The notes: generated from the sequence alone by a model not told the origin. 64,000 bases of DNA from Chloroflexota bacterium (GCA_003228685.1 QIFC01000077.1:17133-81132), one strand, 5' to 3'. Shown: positions 32,896 to 41,098, counted from the stretch's first letter. Numbers and translations: made by a program.

Positions 32896-33561
32896 CTACT
32901 GCGCGATGCGCCGGCCCAAGTGGAATCTCCACTTGATCTTGGCCCACGTGCTGATGAAGTGGACGCCGAAAAACGCGCGCTTCCCGACGATCTTGCTCTT
33001 GCCGATCGATTCGAGGAAGCCTGCCGGGCCATCGAAGTCGGGCAGTTCAGTATAGGCGAGGCCGATCTCCCACGGCGTGTGCGCATCCGAAGCGGCGCTC
33101 ATCGGCTTGCCGTGCTCCTCCGCGATCCTGCGCCCTTTGTTGTCGTCGGCCTGGAACGTCGTGCGCGCGTTGAATACTTCGATCACGTCGACGTCGGGCA
33201 TGATGCGCAGCAGCGCCTCCTCTCGCAGCGGCGAGCCGCGCAGCCTGTCGTACGGGTGCGGGATCAGCACGAGGCCGTTCTGCTCGCGGATGGCGCGCAC
33301 GGTGTCTTCGGGCGAGAGCCCCTTGCGGACGGTCTCTTGGAGGAAGAGGCCGATGATCTCGCCCTCGGTCGACTTGATCTCCTCCGCGATAATCACGCGG
33401 AAGGGCGCGATGCCGTTGACGGCGAGCGCACCGTCCACGTTGTTGTGGTCGCTGACGGCTACGCAGTCGATGCCCGCCTGCTCGTAGCGCTTCGCGAACG
33501 TCTCGATGGACGTGACGGCGTCGCGGGAGAAGTGGGTGTGGGCGTGCAGGTCGGCTTTCAT
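32896..33561 (-). CDS. PHP-domain phosphoesterase family protein
   Basis: 221 aa. Metal-binding motifs: DLHAHTHFSRD at the N-terminus (HxH), AVSDHNNVDGA (about residue 36), LIPHPYDR (about 99) and SDAHTPWEIG (about 158). Related to trypsin-inhibitor-like PHP hydrolases and nucleoside phosphatases. Its ATG overlaps the stop of the PIN gene (ATGA). Confidence 0.85.
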   Translation of the reverse strand: MKADLHAHTHFSRDAVTSIETFAKRYEQAGIDCVAVSDHNNVDGALAVNGIAPFRVIIAEEIKSTEGEIIGLFLQETVRKGLSPEDTVRAIREQNGLVLIPHPYDRLRGSPLREEALLRIMPDVDVIEVFNARTTFQADDNKGRRIAEEHGKPMSAASDAHTPWEIGLAYTELPDFDGPAGFLESIGKSKIVGKRAFFGVHFISTWAKIKWRFHLGRRIAQ

Positions 33562-34031
33562 TGAACGTGCTCGTAGGCTTCAAAATCCGCGATCCAGACA
33601 ACGTAGTCGAGTTCTTCCCGGACTCGCCGATACAGCTTGCGATCAGCCGTAATGAATGGGATGCCCAGGACCTCGGCAACGACCAAGTAGAGCGCGTCGT
33701 AGACGTGACAGTTCAGCTGTGTAGCCCGCGCGTATGCGGATTGAATGAGTTCAGGCAAACTGTCCTCGGTGCCGAGTGTGCGCAGTTGCAAGTTGAAGAA
33801 GTGCCCAATCGCGAGCTGGGCATCGTGCAGCGCGAGCCGTCTTCGACGGACCGCTCGATGAATCGCGCTAGGTATTTCGTAGAGGATGAACTGCGGGGCT
33901 ACTAGCTCCAGTCGGCCGTCGGTATGCCGCCGAACAATCGTTTTGGCTAGGTCCGTGAACTGTTCGTCCTCGTCGACGATGTAAAGCTGCGCTAGCACGG
34001 AGGCATCGATGACCCATGAGTCGCCGTACAT
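33558..34031 (-). CDS. PIN-domain ribonuclease toxin (VapC-like)
   Basis: 157 aa. PIN fold with acidic active-site residues: VIDASVLAQLYIVDED (Asp near residue 8), a conserved Glu in the ILYEIPSAIHRAV region, and YDALYLVVAEVLGIPFITADRKLY (Asp near 112 and 130). As a VapC it would cleave tRNA or mRNA. It starts 3 bases after the 64-aa gene, the usual antitoxin position. Confidence 0.82.
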   Translation of the reverse strand: MYGDSWVIDASVLAQLYIVDEDEQFTDLAKTIVRRHTDGRLELVAPQFILYEIPSAIHRAVRRRRLALHDAQLAIGHFFNLQLRTLGTEDSLPELIQSAYARATQLNCHVYDALYLVVAEVLGIPFITADRKLYRRVREELDYVVWIADFEAYEHVQ

Positions 34032-34034
34032 TCA

Positions 34035-34229
34035 TTACCGCTGATCGCGCATGGAACGGATGATGTCGACGATTCTTAGCGGCCGGATGTCCAGGCGCTG
34101 TCGAACCCGTAGGGCGCCACGCAATGCGTTCTTGCGAGCTCTCAACTCGGCACTCGTAGGGGGCCTGCGTGACTCCAAGAACTCCTGGGCCCAAAGAGGG
34201 AACTCTTCCCTGGCTGGTTTAGTCACCAT
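34035..34229 (-). CDS. putative VapB-like antitoxin
   Basis: 64 aa, upstream of the PIN toxin. Basic, with a C-terminal helix (RPLRIVDIIRSMRDQR) that may bind the toxin groove, and RKNALRGALRVRQRLDIRP in the middle. Assigned mainly by position and size; no DNA-binding domain is certain. Confidence 0.65.
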   Translation of the reverse strand: MVTKPAREEFPLWAQEFLESRRPPTSAELRARKNALRGALRVRQRLDIRPLRIVDIIRSMRDQR

Positions 34230-34254
34230 GCGATCTCTCCGTGTTCATTGTACG

Positions 34255-34509
34255 CTACTCCTCCTCCAGGAGCGGCGCTTCTTCGGGTTCGGTGTCTTCG
34301 GTTGGCTGCGTGAAGGATTCCCGGAGCTTGGTGATGCGCTGCTCGGCGCCGTCCAGGATGCCCTGGCACTGCTTGGCCAGTGTCATCCCTTCTTCGTAGA
34401 GCGCGATCGATTGCTCCAGAGAGAGACCCCCCTTCTCAAGCTTCTCTACCGTCTCCTCCAGCTTCTTGTACAGCTCCTCGAATGGAGGTTCGCTCTTCTT
34501 GGCCGTCAC
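34255..34509 (-). CDS. xseB: exodeoxyribonuclease VII small subunit
   Basis: 84 aa. Typical XseB helix pair: FEELYKKLEETVEKLEKGGLSLEQSIALYEEGM (cut here: EETVEKLEKG and SLEQSIALYEEGM). Acidic tail. It follows xseA by 18 bases; the subunits form one ssDNA exonuclease. Confidence 0.93.
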   Translation of the reverse strand: MTAKKSEPPFEELYKKLEETVEKLEKGGLSLEQSIALYEEGMTLAKQCQGILDGAEQRITKLRESFTQPTEDTEPEEAPLLEEE

Positions 34510-34527
34510 GTCATCACGCCTCCTGTA

Positions 34528-35781
34528 CTACGCGTCCAGATGGAAGAGTGGCGCCTGCTCCTGGGCTATCTTCGTACGACGCCGTCGTTTCTGGTCCGGC
34601 ACGGGGCTCGCGGTATCGACGCGCACCGGGAAGTCGCCGTCGCGGACGCGCACGCTCAGGCGCTCGCCGACCTTCGTGTCGTCGACGGTGTCGACGACGT
34701 GGCCGTCGCGCTGGACCAGCGCATAGCCACGCTGGAGCGTCGCGTATGGGTCGAGCGAGCGCAGCGCGAGCCGGAAGCCGTGCAGCCCTTTCTGGAAGCC
34801 GCGCACGCTTTCGTCCACAGTCGCCTGCATCGTTCTCGTCAGGTCGTCGGTGCGCTGGCGCTCTCTGTTGACGTCGGGCGTCGCGCGCTCGATTGTGGTA
34901 ACCGCTTGGCGGACGCCGGCATGTCCGCTCTCGACGTGGCGTTGCACTTCTGAGAGCAGCGTGCCTGCCGCGATGCTCAGGCGCACCGAGACCTCAGTGC
35001 GGTCCGGCGCCACTAGCTCCGCCGCCGCCGATGGCGTCGGCGCGCGCAGGTCCGCGACGAAGTCGGCGATCGTGGTGTCGGTCTCGTGGCCGACGCCGGA
35101 GACGGTCGGGACGGTACTGCCGAAGATGGCCCGGGCGACCGGCTCTTCGTTGAAGGCCCATAAGTCCTCCAGAGAGCCGCCTCCGCGCGCGACGATGATC
35201 ACGTCGATGTCCGGCGTCTGATTGAGTGTGGTTATTGCATTGACGATGCGAGGCGCGGCGTCCGGCCCCTGCACGGCCGTCGGCGCGAGGACGATCTCTG
35301 CTTGCGGCCAGCGCCGCTCCAGGACGTGGCAGACGTCGTGGAAGACGGCGCCCGCCTCGGACGTGGCGACGCCGATGCGCTGGGGGAAGCGCGGCAGCGG
35401 TCGCTTGCGTCCTTCGTCGAAGAGGCCCTCTTCCTGGAGCCGCGCCTTCAGCCGCTCGAACTCGGCCTGGAGCGCGCCGACGCCCTCCGGCTGCACGAAA
35501 TCGACGATGAACTGCAGGTCGCCGCGCACTTCGTAGAAGGAGACGCGGCCGTGCGCGACGACGGCGTCTCCGTCCTTGAAGTCGAAGCCCTTGTTGTCGC
35601 TCTTGAAGAGCACGCAGGTCAGGGCGGCGTCGGCCTCCTTGAGGCTGAAGTAGACGTGGCCGGACGGGTAGCTGCGGAAGTTCGAGACCTCGCCCGCGAT
35701 CCAGAGGTCGCTAAGGAAGAGGTCGCTTTCGACCAGCTCTCGCAGGTGGGTCGCGACCTGGCGGACTGCGTAGACCTGCAT
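34528..35781 (-). CDS. xseA: exodeoxyribonuclease VII large subunit
   Basis: 417 aa from MQVYAVRQV; the longer upstream frame runs into the divergent toxin promoter. N-terminal OB-fold (LWIAGEVSNFRSYPSGHVYFSLKEADA) then catalytic domain with RIGVATSEAGAVFHDV, VARGGGSLEDLWAFN (about residue 193) and VSGVGHETDTTIADFVADLRAPTPSAAAE. Degrades ssDNA with XseB. Divergent from the HigB-like operon, 159 bases apart. Confidence 0.96.
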   Translation of the reverse strand: MQVYAVRQVATHLRELVESDLFLSDLWIAGEVSNFRSYPSGHVYFSLKEADAALTCVLFKSDNKGFDFKDGDAVVAHGRVSFYEVRGDLQFIVDFVQPEGVGALQAEFERLKARLQEEGLFDEGRKRPLPRFPQRIGVATSEAGAVFHDVCHVLERRWPQAEIVLAPTAVQGPDAAPRIVNAITTLNQTPDIDVIIVARGGGSLEDLWAFNEEPVARAIFGSTVPTVSGVGHETDTTIADFVADLRAPTPSAAAELVAPDRTEVSVRLSIAAGTLLSEVQRHVESGHAGVRQAVTTIERATPDVNRERQRTDDLTRTMQATVDESVRGFQKGLHGFRLALRSLDPYATLQRGYALVQRDGHVVDTVDDTKVGERLSVRVRDGDFPVRVDTASPVPDQKRRRRTKIAQEQAPLFHLDA

Positions 35782-35898
35782 CGGCTCCAGTATCGCGCTA
35801 GGAGTGTTGGGGGTGCAAGTGGAGGCGAGCTGAGGACGGCTCCCGGCACACTGCCAAGACCAGGAAAGCATAATTACACAGCAAGTGTGCAAATGGTA

Positions 35899-35927
35899 TT
35901 GACAAGATTCAAGATAGCAGCTATCCT
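35899..35927 (+). promoter_or_regulatory. promoter and palindromic operator of the HigB-like operon
   Basis: TTGACA (35899-35904), 17-base spacer, TATCCT (35922-35927). A palindrome GATAGC-A-GCTATC (35913-35925) overlaps the spacer and -10 and is a good candidate binding site for the HTH antitoxin. The predicted transcript starts near 35934, only about 7 bases before the toxin ATG. Confidence 0.75.
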
Positions 35928-35940
35928 TTCTGTGCATGGC

Positions 35941-36243
35941 ATGGATGTCCAATACGGTGATGAAAATCTCGAGCGATTGGTGTTCGACCCTCGATTTGGA
36001 GGGAAGCTACCGCCGGAAGTCGTTACGCGGTACCGAAGAGTTGTCGCTTTCATCAGACGGGCAGCGGACGAACGAGACCTGCGGGCATGGCCAGCGCTGC
36101 ATTTTGAGAAGCTCAAGGTAATGATGGCCGGACAGTACTCGATGAGACTTAACAGACAGTGGAGAGTACTGGCGGACATAGAAGGGACGGCTGGGAACAA
36201 GAGGGTGGTCATTCGAAAGATAGAGAACCACTACAGCGACTGA
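35941..36243 (+). CDS. HigB/RelE-like toxin
   Basis: 100 aa. RelE superfamily fold with ARG-rich core: DENLERLVFDPRFGG, LHFEKLKVMMAGQYSMRLNRQWRVLADIE (cut: LHFEKLK and YSMRLNRQWRV) typical of HigB mRNA interferases, and a C-terminal basic strand. A longer frame upstream lies before the promoter. The stop overlaps the ATG of the next gene by one base (TGATG). Confidence 0.8.
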   Translation: MDVQYGDENLERLVFDPRFGGKLPPEVVTRYRRVVAFIRRAADERDLRAWPALHFEKLKVMMAGQYSMRLNRQWRVLADIEGTAGNKRVVIRKIENHYSD

Positions 36244-37412
36244 TGGCAGAGGTGATGGGTATGCCTGAACAATTGGCCGCGGAAGAGTTCCCACCAGGGG
36301 ATTACCTCAAGGAGTTCATCGACGGTCGCGGCTGGACCCAGGAGGACTTGGCGGCGATCCTAGGTCGGCCCCTACAACTCGTGAATGAGGTCGTGCTCGG
36401 CAAGCGGCGCATCACGCCAGAGACCGCGCGAGGATTCGCTGAAGCGTTCGGAACCAGCGCGGAGTTGTGGTTGAACCTTGATTCTGCGTGGCAGCTCTAT
36501 AAGTCCAGAGATGCAGTAGCTGATCCATCGATCCCGCTGCGTGCCCGGATCTATTCAAAAGGACCGATCAAGGAGATGGTCAAGCGTGGCTGGATCGAGT
36601 ACTCAAGCAATCCTGAGGTCCTTGAACAGAGAGTGCTGGACTTCTATAACATCAAGGACCTGAACGATACTCCGCCAGTATTACCTGTTGCGGCACGCAA
36701 ATCTGACTCATACGAGTCACTCACGCCATCTCAGCAATCCTGGATGTGCCGGGCCCTGCAGTTGGGGAAACTGGTTTCCGTCTCCGCCAAGTTCGACTCC
36801 AAGAAGGTAGATAAGCTCCTGGCCACGTTACGCGCCTACCTTCGCTATGCCGAAGAGGTCCGCCACGTACCGGAGGTTCTTGCGGACGCGGGAGTTCGCC
36901 TCGTGGTGGTTGAGCATCTGGCAAAGACGAAAATCGACGGGGCTTGTCTCTGGCTGGACGAAACGTCTCCAGTAGTCGCACTCTCCCTGCGCTATGACAG
37001 AATCGACTATATCTGGTTCACACTCATGCACGAGTTGGCACATGCTGCGCGGGGTGATGGGCTGAAAAATGGCTTTCCTGCATTGGATGTTTGCCTTGTG
37101 GGCGAGCAGCTAGTAGCAGAGGAGGAGAAGCCGGAGTATGAGATTCGAGCCGACCAGTTCGCCGGACAGGCGTTAGTGCCTCAAGACAAGCTCGACGACT
37201 TCATTGCCCGAAAGCAACCGTTGTTCTCAGAGAGGGATGTCCTAGCGTTCGCCAGCTTACACGAGGTGCATCCTGGCATCGTGGCCGGCCAGTTGCAGCA
37301 TCGGGAGGGGAAGTACACCAAGTTCAGGCGTTTGCTGGAGAAGATGCGAGGCCAGCTAACCGCCACGGCACTTACTGATGGTTGGGGCCACGTGGTCCCG
37401 GCTGGGACATAG
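36243..37412 (+). CDS. HigA-like antitoxin with ImmA/IrrE metallopeptidase domain
   Basis: 389 aa. An N-terminal XRE helix-turn-helix (WTQEDLAAILGRPLQLVNEVVLGKRRITPE, about residues 33-62; cut here as motif WTQEDLAAILG) is the HigA/VapI type. The C-terminal part is an ImmA/IrrE-type zinc peptidase with MHELAHAARGD (about residue 262, HExxH) and downstream DQFAGQALVP. Such fusions couple repression to regulated proteolysis of a partner. Translationally coupled to the toxin. Confidence 0.87.
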   Translation: MAEVMGMPEQLAAEEFPPGDYLKEFIDGRGWTQEDLAAILGRPLQLVNEVVLGKRRITPETARGFAEAFGTSAELWLNLDSAWQLYKSRDAVADPSIPLRARIYSKGPIKEMVKRGWIEYSSNPEVLEQRVLDFYNIKDLNDTPPVLPVAARKSDSYESLTPSQQSWMCRALQLGKLVSVSAKFDSKKVDKLLATLRAYLRYAEEVRHVPEVLADAGVRLVVVEHLAKTKIDGACLWLDETSPVVALSLRYDRIDYIWFTLMHELAHAARGDGLKNGFPALDVCLVGEQLVAEEEKPEYEIRADQFAGQALVPQDKLDDFIARKQPLFSERDVLAFASLHEVHPGIVAGQLQHREGKYTKFRRLLEKMRGQLTATALTDGWGHVVPAGT

Positions 37413-37422
37413 GAGGACTTGG

Positions 37423-37698
37423 ATGGCAACGTACAACGAACAACTGCAGCAGATTGTCACGAAGTACATCGAAGTTGGTGAAGATTGGCCGGCAACGTCT
37501 CGGCAGATCGCTGCTTGGGGAGTACGCGAAAGGCTTTGGCAGCCCCACCCGTCTTCGGTTGTCAGCCAGTGTGCGGAAGCGCTGTCGAACGCGAGGCGAG
37601 ACGAACACATTGTCGATCCACAAGGTCGCACTGTACGAGCGAAACATGCAGCACGGATCAAGCAAGAGGTTCTCTGGGCTGATATTCGGACTGCGTAG
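37423..37698 (+). CDS. small protein of the HigB-like operon, unknown function
   Basis: 91 aa, ATG with SD AGGAGG, 10 bases after the antitoxin/peptidase. Contains LQQIVTKYIEVGEDWPATSRQIAAW, predicted helical with a possible HTH, and a basic C-terminus. No family recognised. It sits in the operon with the toxin and peptidase, so it may be a substrate or modulator (inference). Confidence 0.55.
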   Translation: MATYNEQLQQIVTKYIEVGEDWPATSRQIAAWGVRERLWQPHPSSVVSQCAEALSNARRDEHIVDPQGRTVRAKHAARIKQEVLWADIRTA

Positions 37699-37707
37699 CG
37701 TCAGCAC

Positions 37708-37890
37708 ATGGACGTTGCTTTCAAACAGCGGCGACGCGCGATTTTGGGCGATTGCCGTCAGTTGAACCTAGACGTTGACTCGTTCAATGAGAACCGAGTT
37801 CCAGACGATCCGATTCAGCTGATATTCGATTTCACCAATGACCTGCTGGAACTGAACGCGCTGGAGAAGGCCGCGGCTAACGCTGCGTAA
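37708..37890 (+). CDS. small acidic protein of the HigB-like operon
   Basis: 60 aa, 9 bases after the previous gene. Basic start (FKQRRRAILGD), then acidic helix-rich LIFDFTNDLLELNALEK. No SD as strong as for its neighbour. Family unknown. Followed by a 137-base gap without features except a TAGAAT box near 37991. Confidence 0.45.
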   Translation: MDVAFKQRRRAILGDCRQLNLDVDSFNENRVPDDPIQLIFDFTNDLLELNALEKAAANAA

Positions 37891-38027
37891 CTAGCCAACG
37901 GCACGTGGTCTCCGAACCTCAGAGGCCGCCTACCACCATGGCGTTAGGCCCGCGGCCTTGGCGGTAGCGGCCCATAACCTAACCGTTCGCTAGAATAGTG
38001 TCACGATCCCAAACCTGAGGAGGAACG

Positions 38028-38318
38028 ATGTCACTATTCGTCGCGCAACACGTGCATGAGGCGGAGAAATGCCCGGCCGGAGACCCGGAGATGGGCCCGA
38101 TGCTGCTCAAGATTCTGGCGGATCAGAACGCCGCGAGCTACGGCGTCACGATCAAAAGCGAAGCGGTCCTGGACGGGCGGCACACGCTCTACGTGATCGC
38201 TGAAGCCGAGGACGAGGGCAAGCTCAAAGAGTTCATGGCCCCATTCGCGCATATGGGCAGTGTGGAGGTCTGGCCCGCCAGCTCCTGCGAGCGCGTGGTC
38301 GAGCGCAAGGAGTGCTGA
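38028..38318 (+). CDS. hypothetical ferredoxin-like-fold protein (DUF3303-like)
   Basis: 96 aa. Contains HVHEAEKCPAGDPEMG at the N-terminus and a beta-alpha-beta pattern ending MGSVEVWPASSCERVVERKEC. Compatible with small alpha+beta barrel proteins such as DUF3303 or muconolactone-isomerase-like families; the assignment is tentative. SD GAGGAGG 6 bases upstream. Confidence 0.55.
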   Translation: MSLFVAQHVHEAEKCPAGDPEMGPMLLKILADQNAASYGVTIKSEAVLDGRHTLYVIAEAEDEGKLKEFMAPFAHMGSVEVWPASSCERVVERKEC

Positions 38319-38403
38319 GGCGGGCTATGCTCACGAGCGCCTACTCCGCGCCCGCGGGATCTCTCACATGTCCTGACACACTACAGGAAGGGTGCAAGTA
38401 AGC

Positions 38404-38431
38404 TTGACAAATTGGCCAACTGAGTTACACT
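38404..38431 (+). promoter_or_regulatory. promoter-like site antisense to the FMN-binding protein gene
   Basis: TTGACA (38404-38409), 16-base spacer, TACACT (38426-38431). Points into the 3' end of the 38430-38875 gene on the opposite strand. No plus-strand gene follows. Confidence 0.35.
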
Positions 38432-38875
38432 AGGCCTCGAACCAGGGCGTCTCTTCCGTGTAGTCCCAGCTCGCAAAGCGCTCCGGCGTGACGACGATGG
38501 CCACCGCCGGCCCCATCTCGATCGTGCTCTGCGCCGCCTGCTTATAGCCGATCGCTCCGATGAAGCCCAGATAGTGCCGTGGCGTGTCCCCGGCGAGCCA
38601 CCGGGGTCGTCCTGGACGGCCGCCGTGCCGTGGACGATCACGGCCTTGTACGGCAGCCGCTCTTCCTGCACGCAGACCGACACGTGCGAGTCGCGCCGCA
38701 CGTTCGCGACCTTCGCTGAGGCCGCCTCCGTGCGGAAGTAGAGGAGACCGTCGCGGCAGAGGTACCAGATGGGCGTGGGGACCGGCCGGCCTTCGCTGTC
38801 GGTGGTGACGAGGACGGCGACGTGACGGCCCGCGAGGAAGCGGTCGCGCTCCTGGGGGCTCATACGGCTGGGCAT
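38430..38875 (-). pseudogene. pyridoxamine-phosphate-oxidase-like FMN-binding protein, frameshifted
   Basis: N-terminal half is normal for a split-barrel FMN/F420 protein (LAGRHVAVLVTTDSEGRPVPTPIWYLCRDGLLYFRT..., cut here to key motif PTPIWY). After codon about 98 (QDDPGG) the frame changes; the other frame continues with DTPRHYLGFIGAIGYK and ends WDYTEETPWFEA at the 38430 stop. One base appears missing near 38600 (CCCGGTGGCTCG). Recent inactivation or a sequencing error. A partial hairpin repeat (38877-38893) supplies the SD GGAGG before the ATG. Confidence 0.8.
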
Positions 38876-38876
38876 G

Positions 38877-38893
38877 GCTCGCCTCCGGCGAAC
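38877..38893. repeat. half double-hairpin repeat forming an SD hairpin
   Basis: GCTCGCC-TCC-GGCGAAC. On the minus strand GTTCGCC-GGA-GGCGAGC lies one base before the ATG of the FMN-binding protein gene, the same geometry as at 23235. Confidence 0.75.
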
Positions 38894-38901
38894 TGGGCTC
38901 C

Positions 38902-39459
38902 CTACGCGCGTTCTAGGTATTCGCCACTGGTGGTGTTGATCTTCAGCTTGTCGCCCACGTTGATGAAGAGCGGCACGTTGACGAGCAGGCCGGATTCCAC
39001 CTTCGCCTGCTTCGTCCCGCCGGTCGCCGTATCGCCCTTGTGGCCCGGCTCCGTCTCCGCGACGGTCAGCACGACGGCGGCCGGCACTTCGAGGCCGATC
39101 GGCTCCGTGCCGTACATCAGCAGGTCGCACGGCGCGTTTTCACTTAGGTACTGACCGGCCTCGCCGACCTGAGCGTCGTTGAGCGGCGTCTGTTCGAACG
39201 TCTCCTTGTCCATGAAGTACCAGAGGTCGCCGTCGTGATAGCTGTACTCCACCTTCAGCCGCTCGATGCGGGCACGCGGGAGCTTCGCGTTGTTCTGGAA
39301 CGTCTTCTCGATGATGTGCCCGCCCCGGACGTCCTTCAGCTTCAGCCGAACCGTGGCCGAGCCGCGCGCCATCTTGATGTGCTCGTAGTCCAGCACCTGG
39401 TACAGCTCGTTGTCGAGCTCGACCGTGATGCCTTTGCGCGCTTCAGTTACGTTGATCAT
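38902..39459 (-). CDS. efp: elongation factor P
   Basis: 185 aa, three beta domains, starts INVTEARKG. Relieves ribosome stalling at polyproline. The loop that carries the modified residue reads HIKMARGSA; Arg stands where E. coli EF-P has Lys34 (KPGKGQA). That suggests an Arg-type or unmodified factor, not EpmA lysylation; no modifying enzyme gene is in the window. It is followed 27 bases downstream by the frameshifted FMN gene. Confidence 0.95.
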   Translation of the reverse strand: MINVTEARKGITVELDNELYQVLDYEHIKMARGSATVRLKLKDVRGGHIIEKTFQNNAKLPRARIERLKVEYSYHDGDLWYFMDKETFEQTPLNDAQVGEAGQYLSENAPCDLLMYGTEPIGLEVPAAVVLTVAETEPGHKGDTATGGTKQAKVESGLLVNVPLFINVGDKLKINTTSGEYLERA

Positions 39460-39487
39460 GGATCCCCCTAGTTAGCCTAGTTCTCGC

Positions 39488-39511
39488 CATCCTTCGACAA
39501 GCTCAGGATGG
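39488..39511. repeat. dispersed repeat (CATCCTTCGACAAGCTCAGG type)
   Basis: CATCCTTCGACAAGCTCAGG followed by ATGG. Related copies lie near 51918, 54001 and 54169. Sits between efp and the M24 peptidase gene. Confidence 0.7.
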
Positions 39512-39521
39512 ATGACTGTGC

Positions 39522-40628
39522 TCATACGTCCGCTGTGGTTAGTTTCGGCGCGTGGCTCATCACCCGCGCCTTGCCGTTCTCCATGACGACGAGGTCTTCG
39601 ATGCGCACGCCGCCCCACTCCGTGAGGTAAATGCCGGGTTCGATGCTGAAGACCATGCCGTCTTGCAGCTTATCCTTCGATGTCTTTGCCACGCGCGGCC
39701 CCTCATGCACCTGCAGGCCAATACCGTGTCCGAGCCCGTGGCCGAAGTTGTCGCCGTAGCCCGCTTCTTCGATCACGTTGTGCGCCAGCATGTGCGCGTC
39801 CTCGCCCGTCATGCCCTCTTCGACGAGTTCGATCGCTGTCTGCTGCGCGGCGAAGACGATGTCGTAGACCTGCTTGAACGTATCGTCCGGCTCGCCAAGG
39901 AAGATCGTGCGCGTGAGGTCGGAATTGTATCCATCCAGCGCGACACCCATGTCGATCACGACGCCTTCGCCCTGCTTGAGCGCCTTGTCGCGCGGGAAGG
40001 CGTGCGCCATCGCGCCCCATGGGCCGCCTCCAACAATTGTGGGGAACGAGATGGCATCGCCGCCGTGCTCGCGGACGTACTTTTCGATCTCCCAGGCGAC
40101 CTGCTTCTCCGTCCAGCCGGGCTCGATGCGCTCGGCCACGGCGGCGAAGGCCGCGTCGCCGATGTCTATTGCTGCCTGGATGGCGGCGATCTCTTCGGGC
40201 TCCTTGATCAGGCGCAGCCCCTCGACAAGGTTCAGCGTGGCAGACAGCTTCGGACGCTCGCTCTCGGGTAGCTTCTGGATCTCTTTGCGCACCGCGCGAT
40301 GCGTTTGGTACGTAATATGCGCCGCCTCAAACGCGACGCGTTTGCCACCCTGGCCCGCGAGCAATTCCGGCAGCCACTTGTCGAAGCCGCCGATCGCGCG
40401 CAGGACGCGGCATTCTGTCGCTTGGCGCTCCGCCTGCTCCCAGTAGCGGGAGTCGGTCGCGATGACGGCGTCGTCCATCGTGATCAGCAGGTAGGCGGAC
40501 GTGCCCGTGAAACCGGAGAGGTAGCGCCGGTTAGTGGGGCTCGCAGTCTCCGGGCTGATGACGAAGAGCGCGTCCAGCTTGCGCTCGACGAGCTTCTTGC
40601 GTAGACGTTCGATTCTCTGCGCTGTCAT
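39522..40628 (-). CDS. M24-family Xaa-Pro peptidase (aminopeptidase P-like)
   Basis: 368 aa from MTAQRIERL. The N-terminal creatinase-like domain (ALFVISPETASPTNRRYLSGFTG) precedes the pita-bread catalytic domain with metal ligands in VIDMGVALDGYNSDLTRTIF (two Asp, about residue 228), GHGLGHGIGLQVHEGP (His, about 302), SIEPGIYL (Glu, about 333) and GVRIEDLVV (Glu, about 346). Cleaves the N-terminal residue before proline. Next to efp, a frequent pairing in bacteria. Confidence 0.94.
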   Translation of the reverse strand: MTAQRIERLRKKLVERKLDALFVISPETASPTNRRYLSGFTGTSAYLLITMDDAVIATDSRYWEQAERQATECRVLRAIGGFDKWLPELLAGQGGKRVAFEAAHITYQTHRAVRKEIQKLPESERPKLSATLNLVEGLRLIKEPEEIAAIQAAIDIGDAAFAAVAERIEPGWTEKQVAWEIEKYVREHGGDAISFPTIVGGGPWGAMAHAFPRDKALKQGEGVVIDMGVALDGYNSDLTRTIFLGEPDDTFKQVYDIVFAAQQTAIELVEEGMTGEDAHMLAHNVIEEAGYGDNFGHGLGHGIGLQVHEGPRVAKTSKDKLQDGMVFSIEPGIYLTEWGGVRIEDLVVMENGKARVMSHAPKLTTADV

Positions 40629-40654
40629 GACCTGTGGTTGTGTGAGCCGCGCCG

Positions 40655-41098
40655 CTAGGCGTCGGGCATTGGCTTCAGGGCGACGAGCGCCTCCAGCGCG
40701 GCGATGTACCCGAACCAGCCCAGCCCGGTGATTACGCCGTGGCTGACCTGTGCCGTGACCGAACGCCGCCGGAACTGTTCGCGCGTGTGGATGTTGGAGA
40801 TGTGCACCTCGATCACGGGCGCTTCGACCCATGCCAGGGTGTCGCGCAGCGCGATGCTGTAGTGCGTCAAGGCGCCGGGATTGATAATGATGCCGTCCGC
40901 CTTGGGCGCCTCCTCCTGCAGGTAGTCGATGATCGCGCCCTCGTGGTTGGATTGGAACGTCGCCAGCTCCGCGTCCAATGCCTTCGCCCGCTCGGTGACT
41001 CGCGCCTCTATTGTGTCGAGCGTGAGGTTGCCGTACACCTCTGGCTCGCGGTCGCCCAGCAGGTTCAGATTCGGGCCGTTGATCAGCAGGATCCGCAT
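40655..41098 (-). CDS. aroQ: 3-dehydroquinate dehydratase, type II
   Basis: 147 aa dodecameric type II enzyme of the shikimate pathway. N-terminal [17 protein letters not shown] with catalytic Tyr and Arg (about residues 18-24), [30 protein letters not shown] and [16 protein letters not shown] are all conserved. It lies 26 bases upstream of the M24 gene; aroQ-pepP-efp is a common gene order. Confidence 0.96.
   Translation of the reverse strand: MRILLINGPNLNLLGDREPEVYGNLTLDTIEARVTERAKALDAELATFQSNHEGAIIDYLQEEAPKADGIIINPGALTHYSIALRDTLAWVEAPVIEVHISNIHTREQFRRRSVTAQVSHGVITGLGWFGYIAALEALVALKPMPDA

Noticed and set aside
35302..35940. Long N-terminal extension of the HigB-like toxin
   Set aside because: It would run through xseA antisense and the promoter at 35899; the toxin family starts at about 35941.
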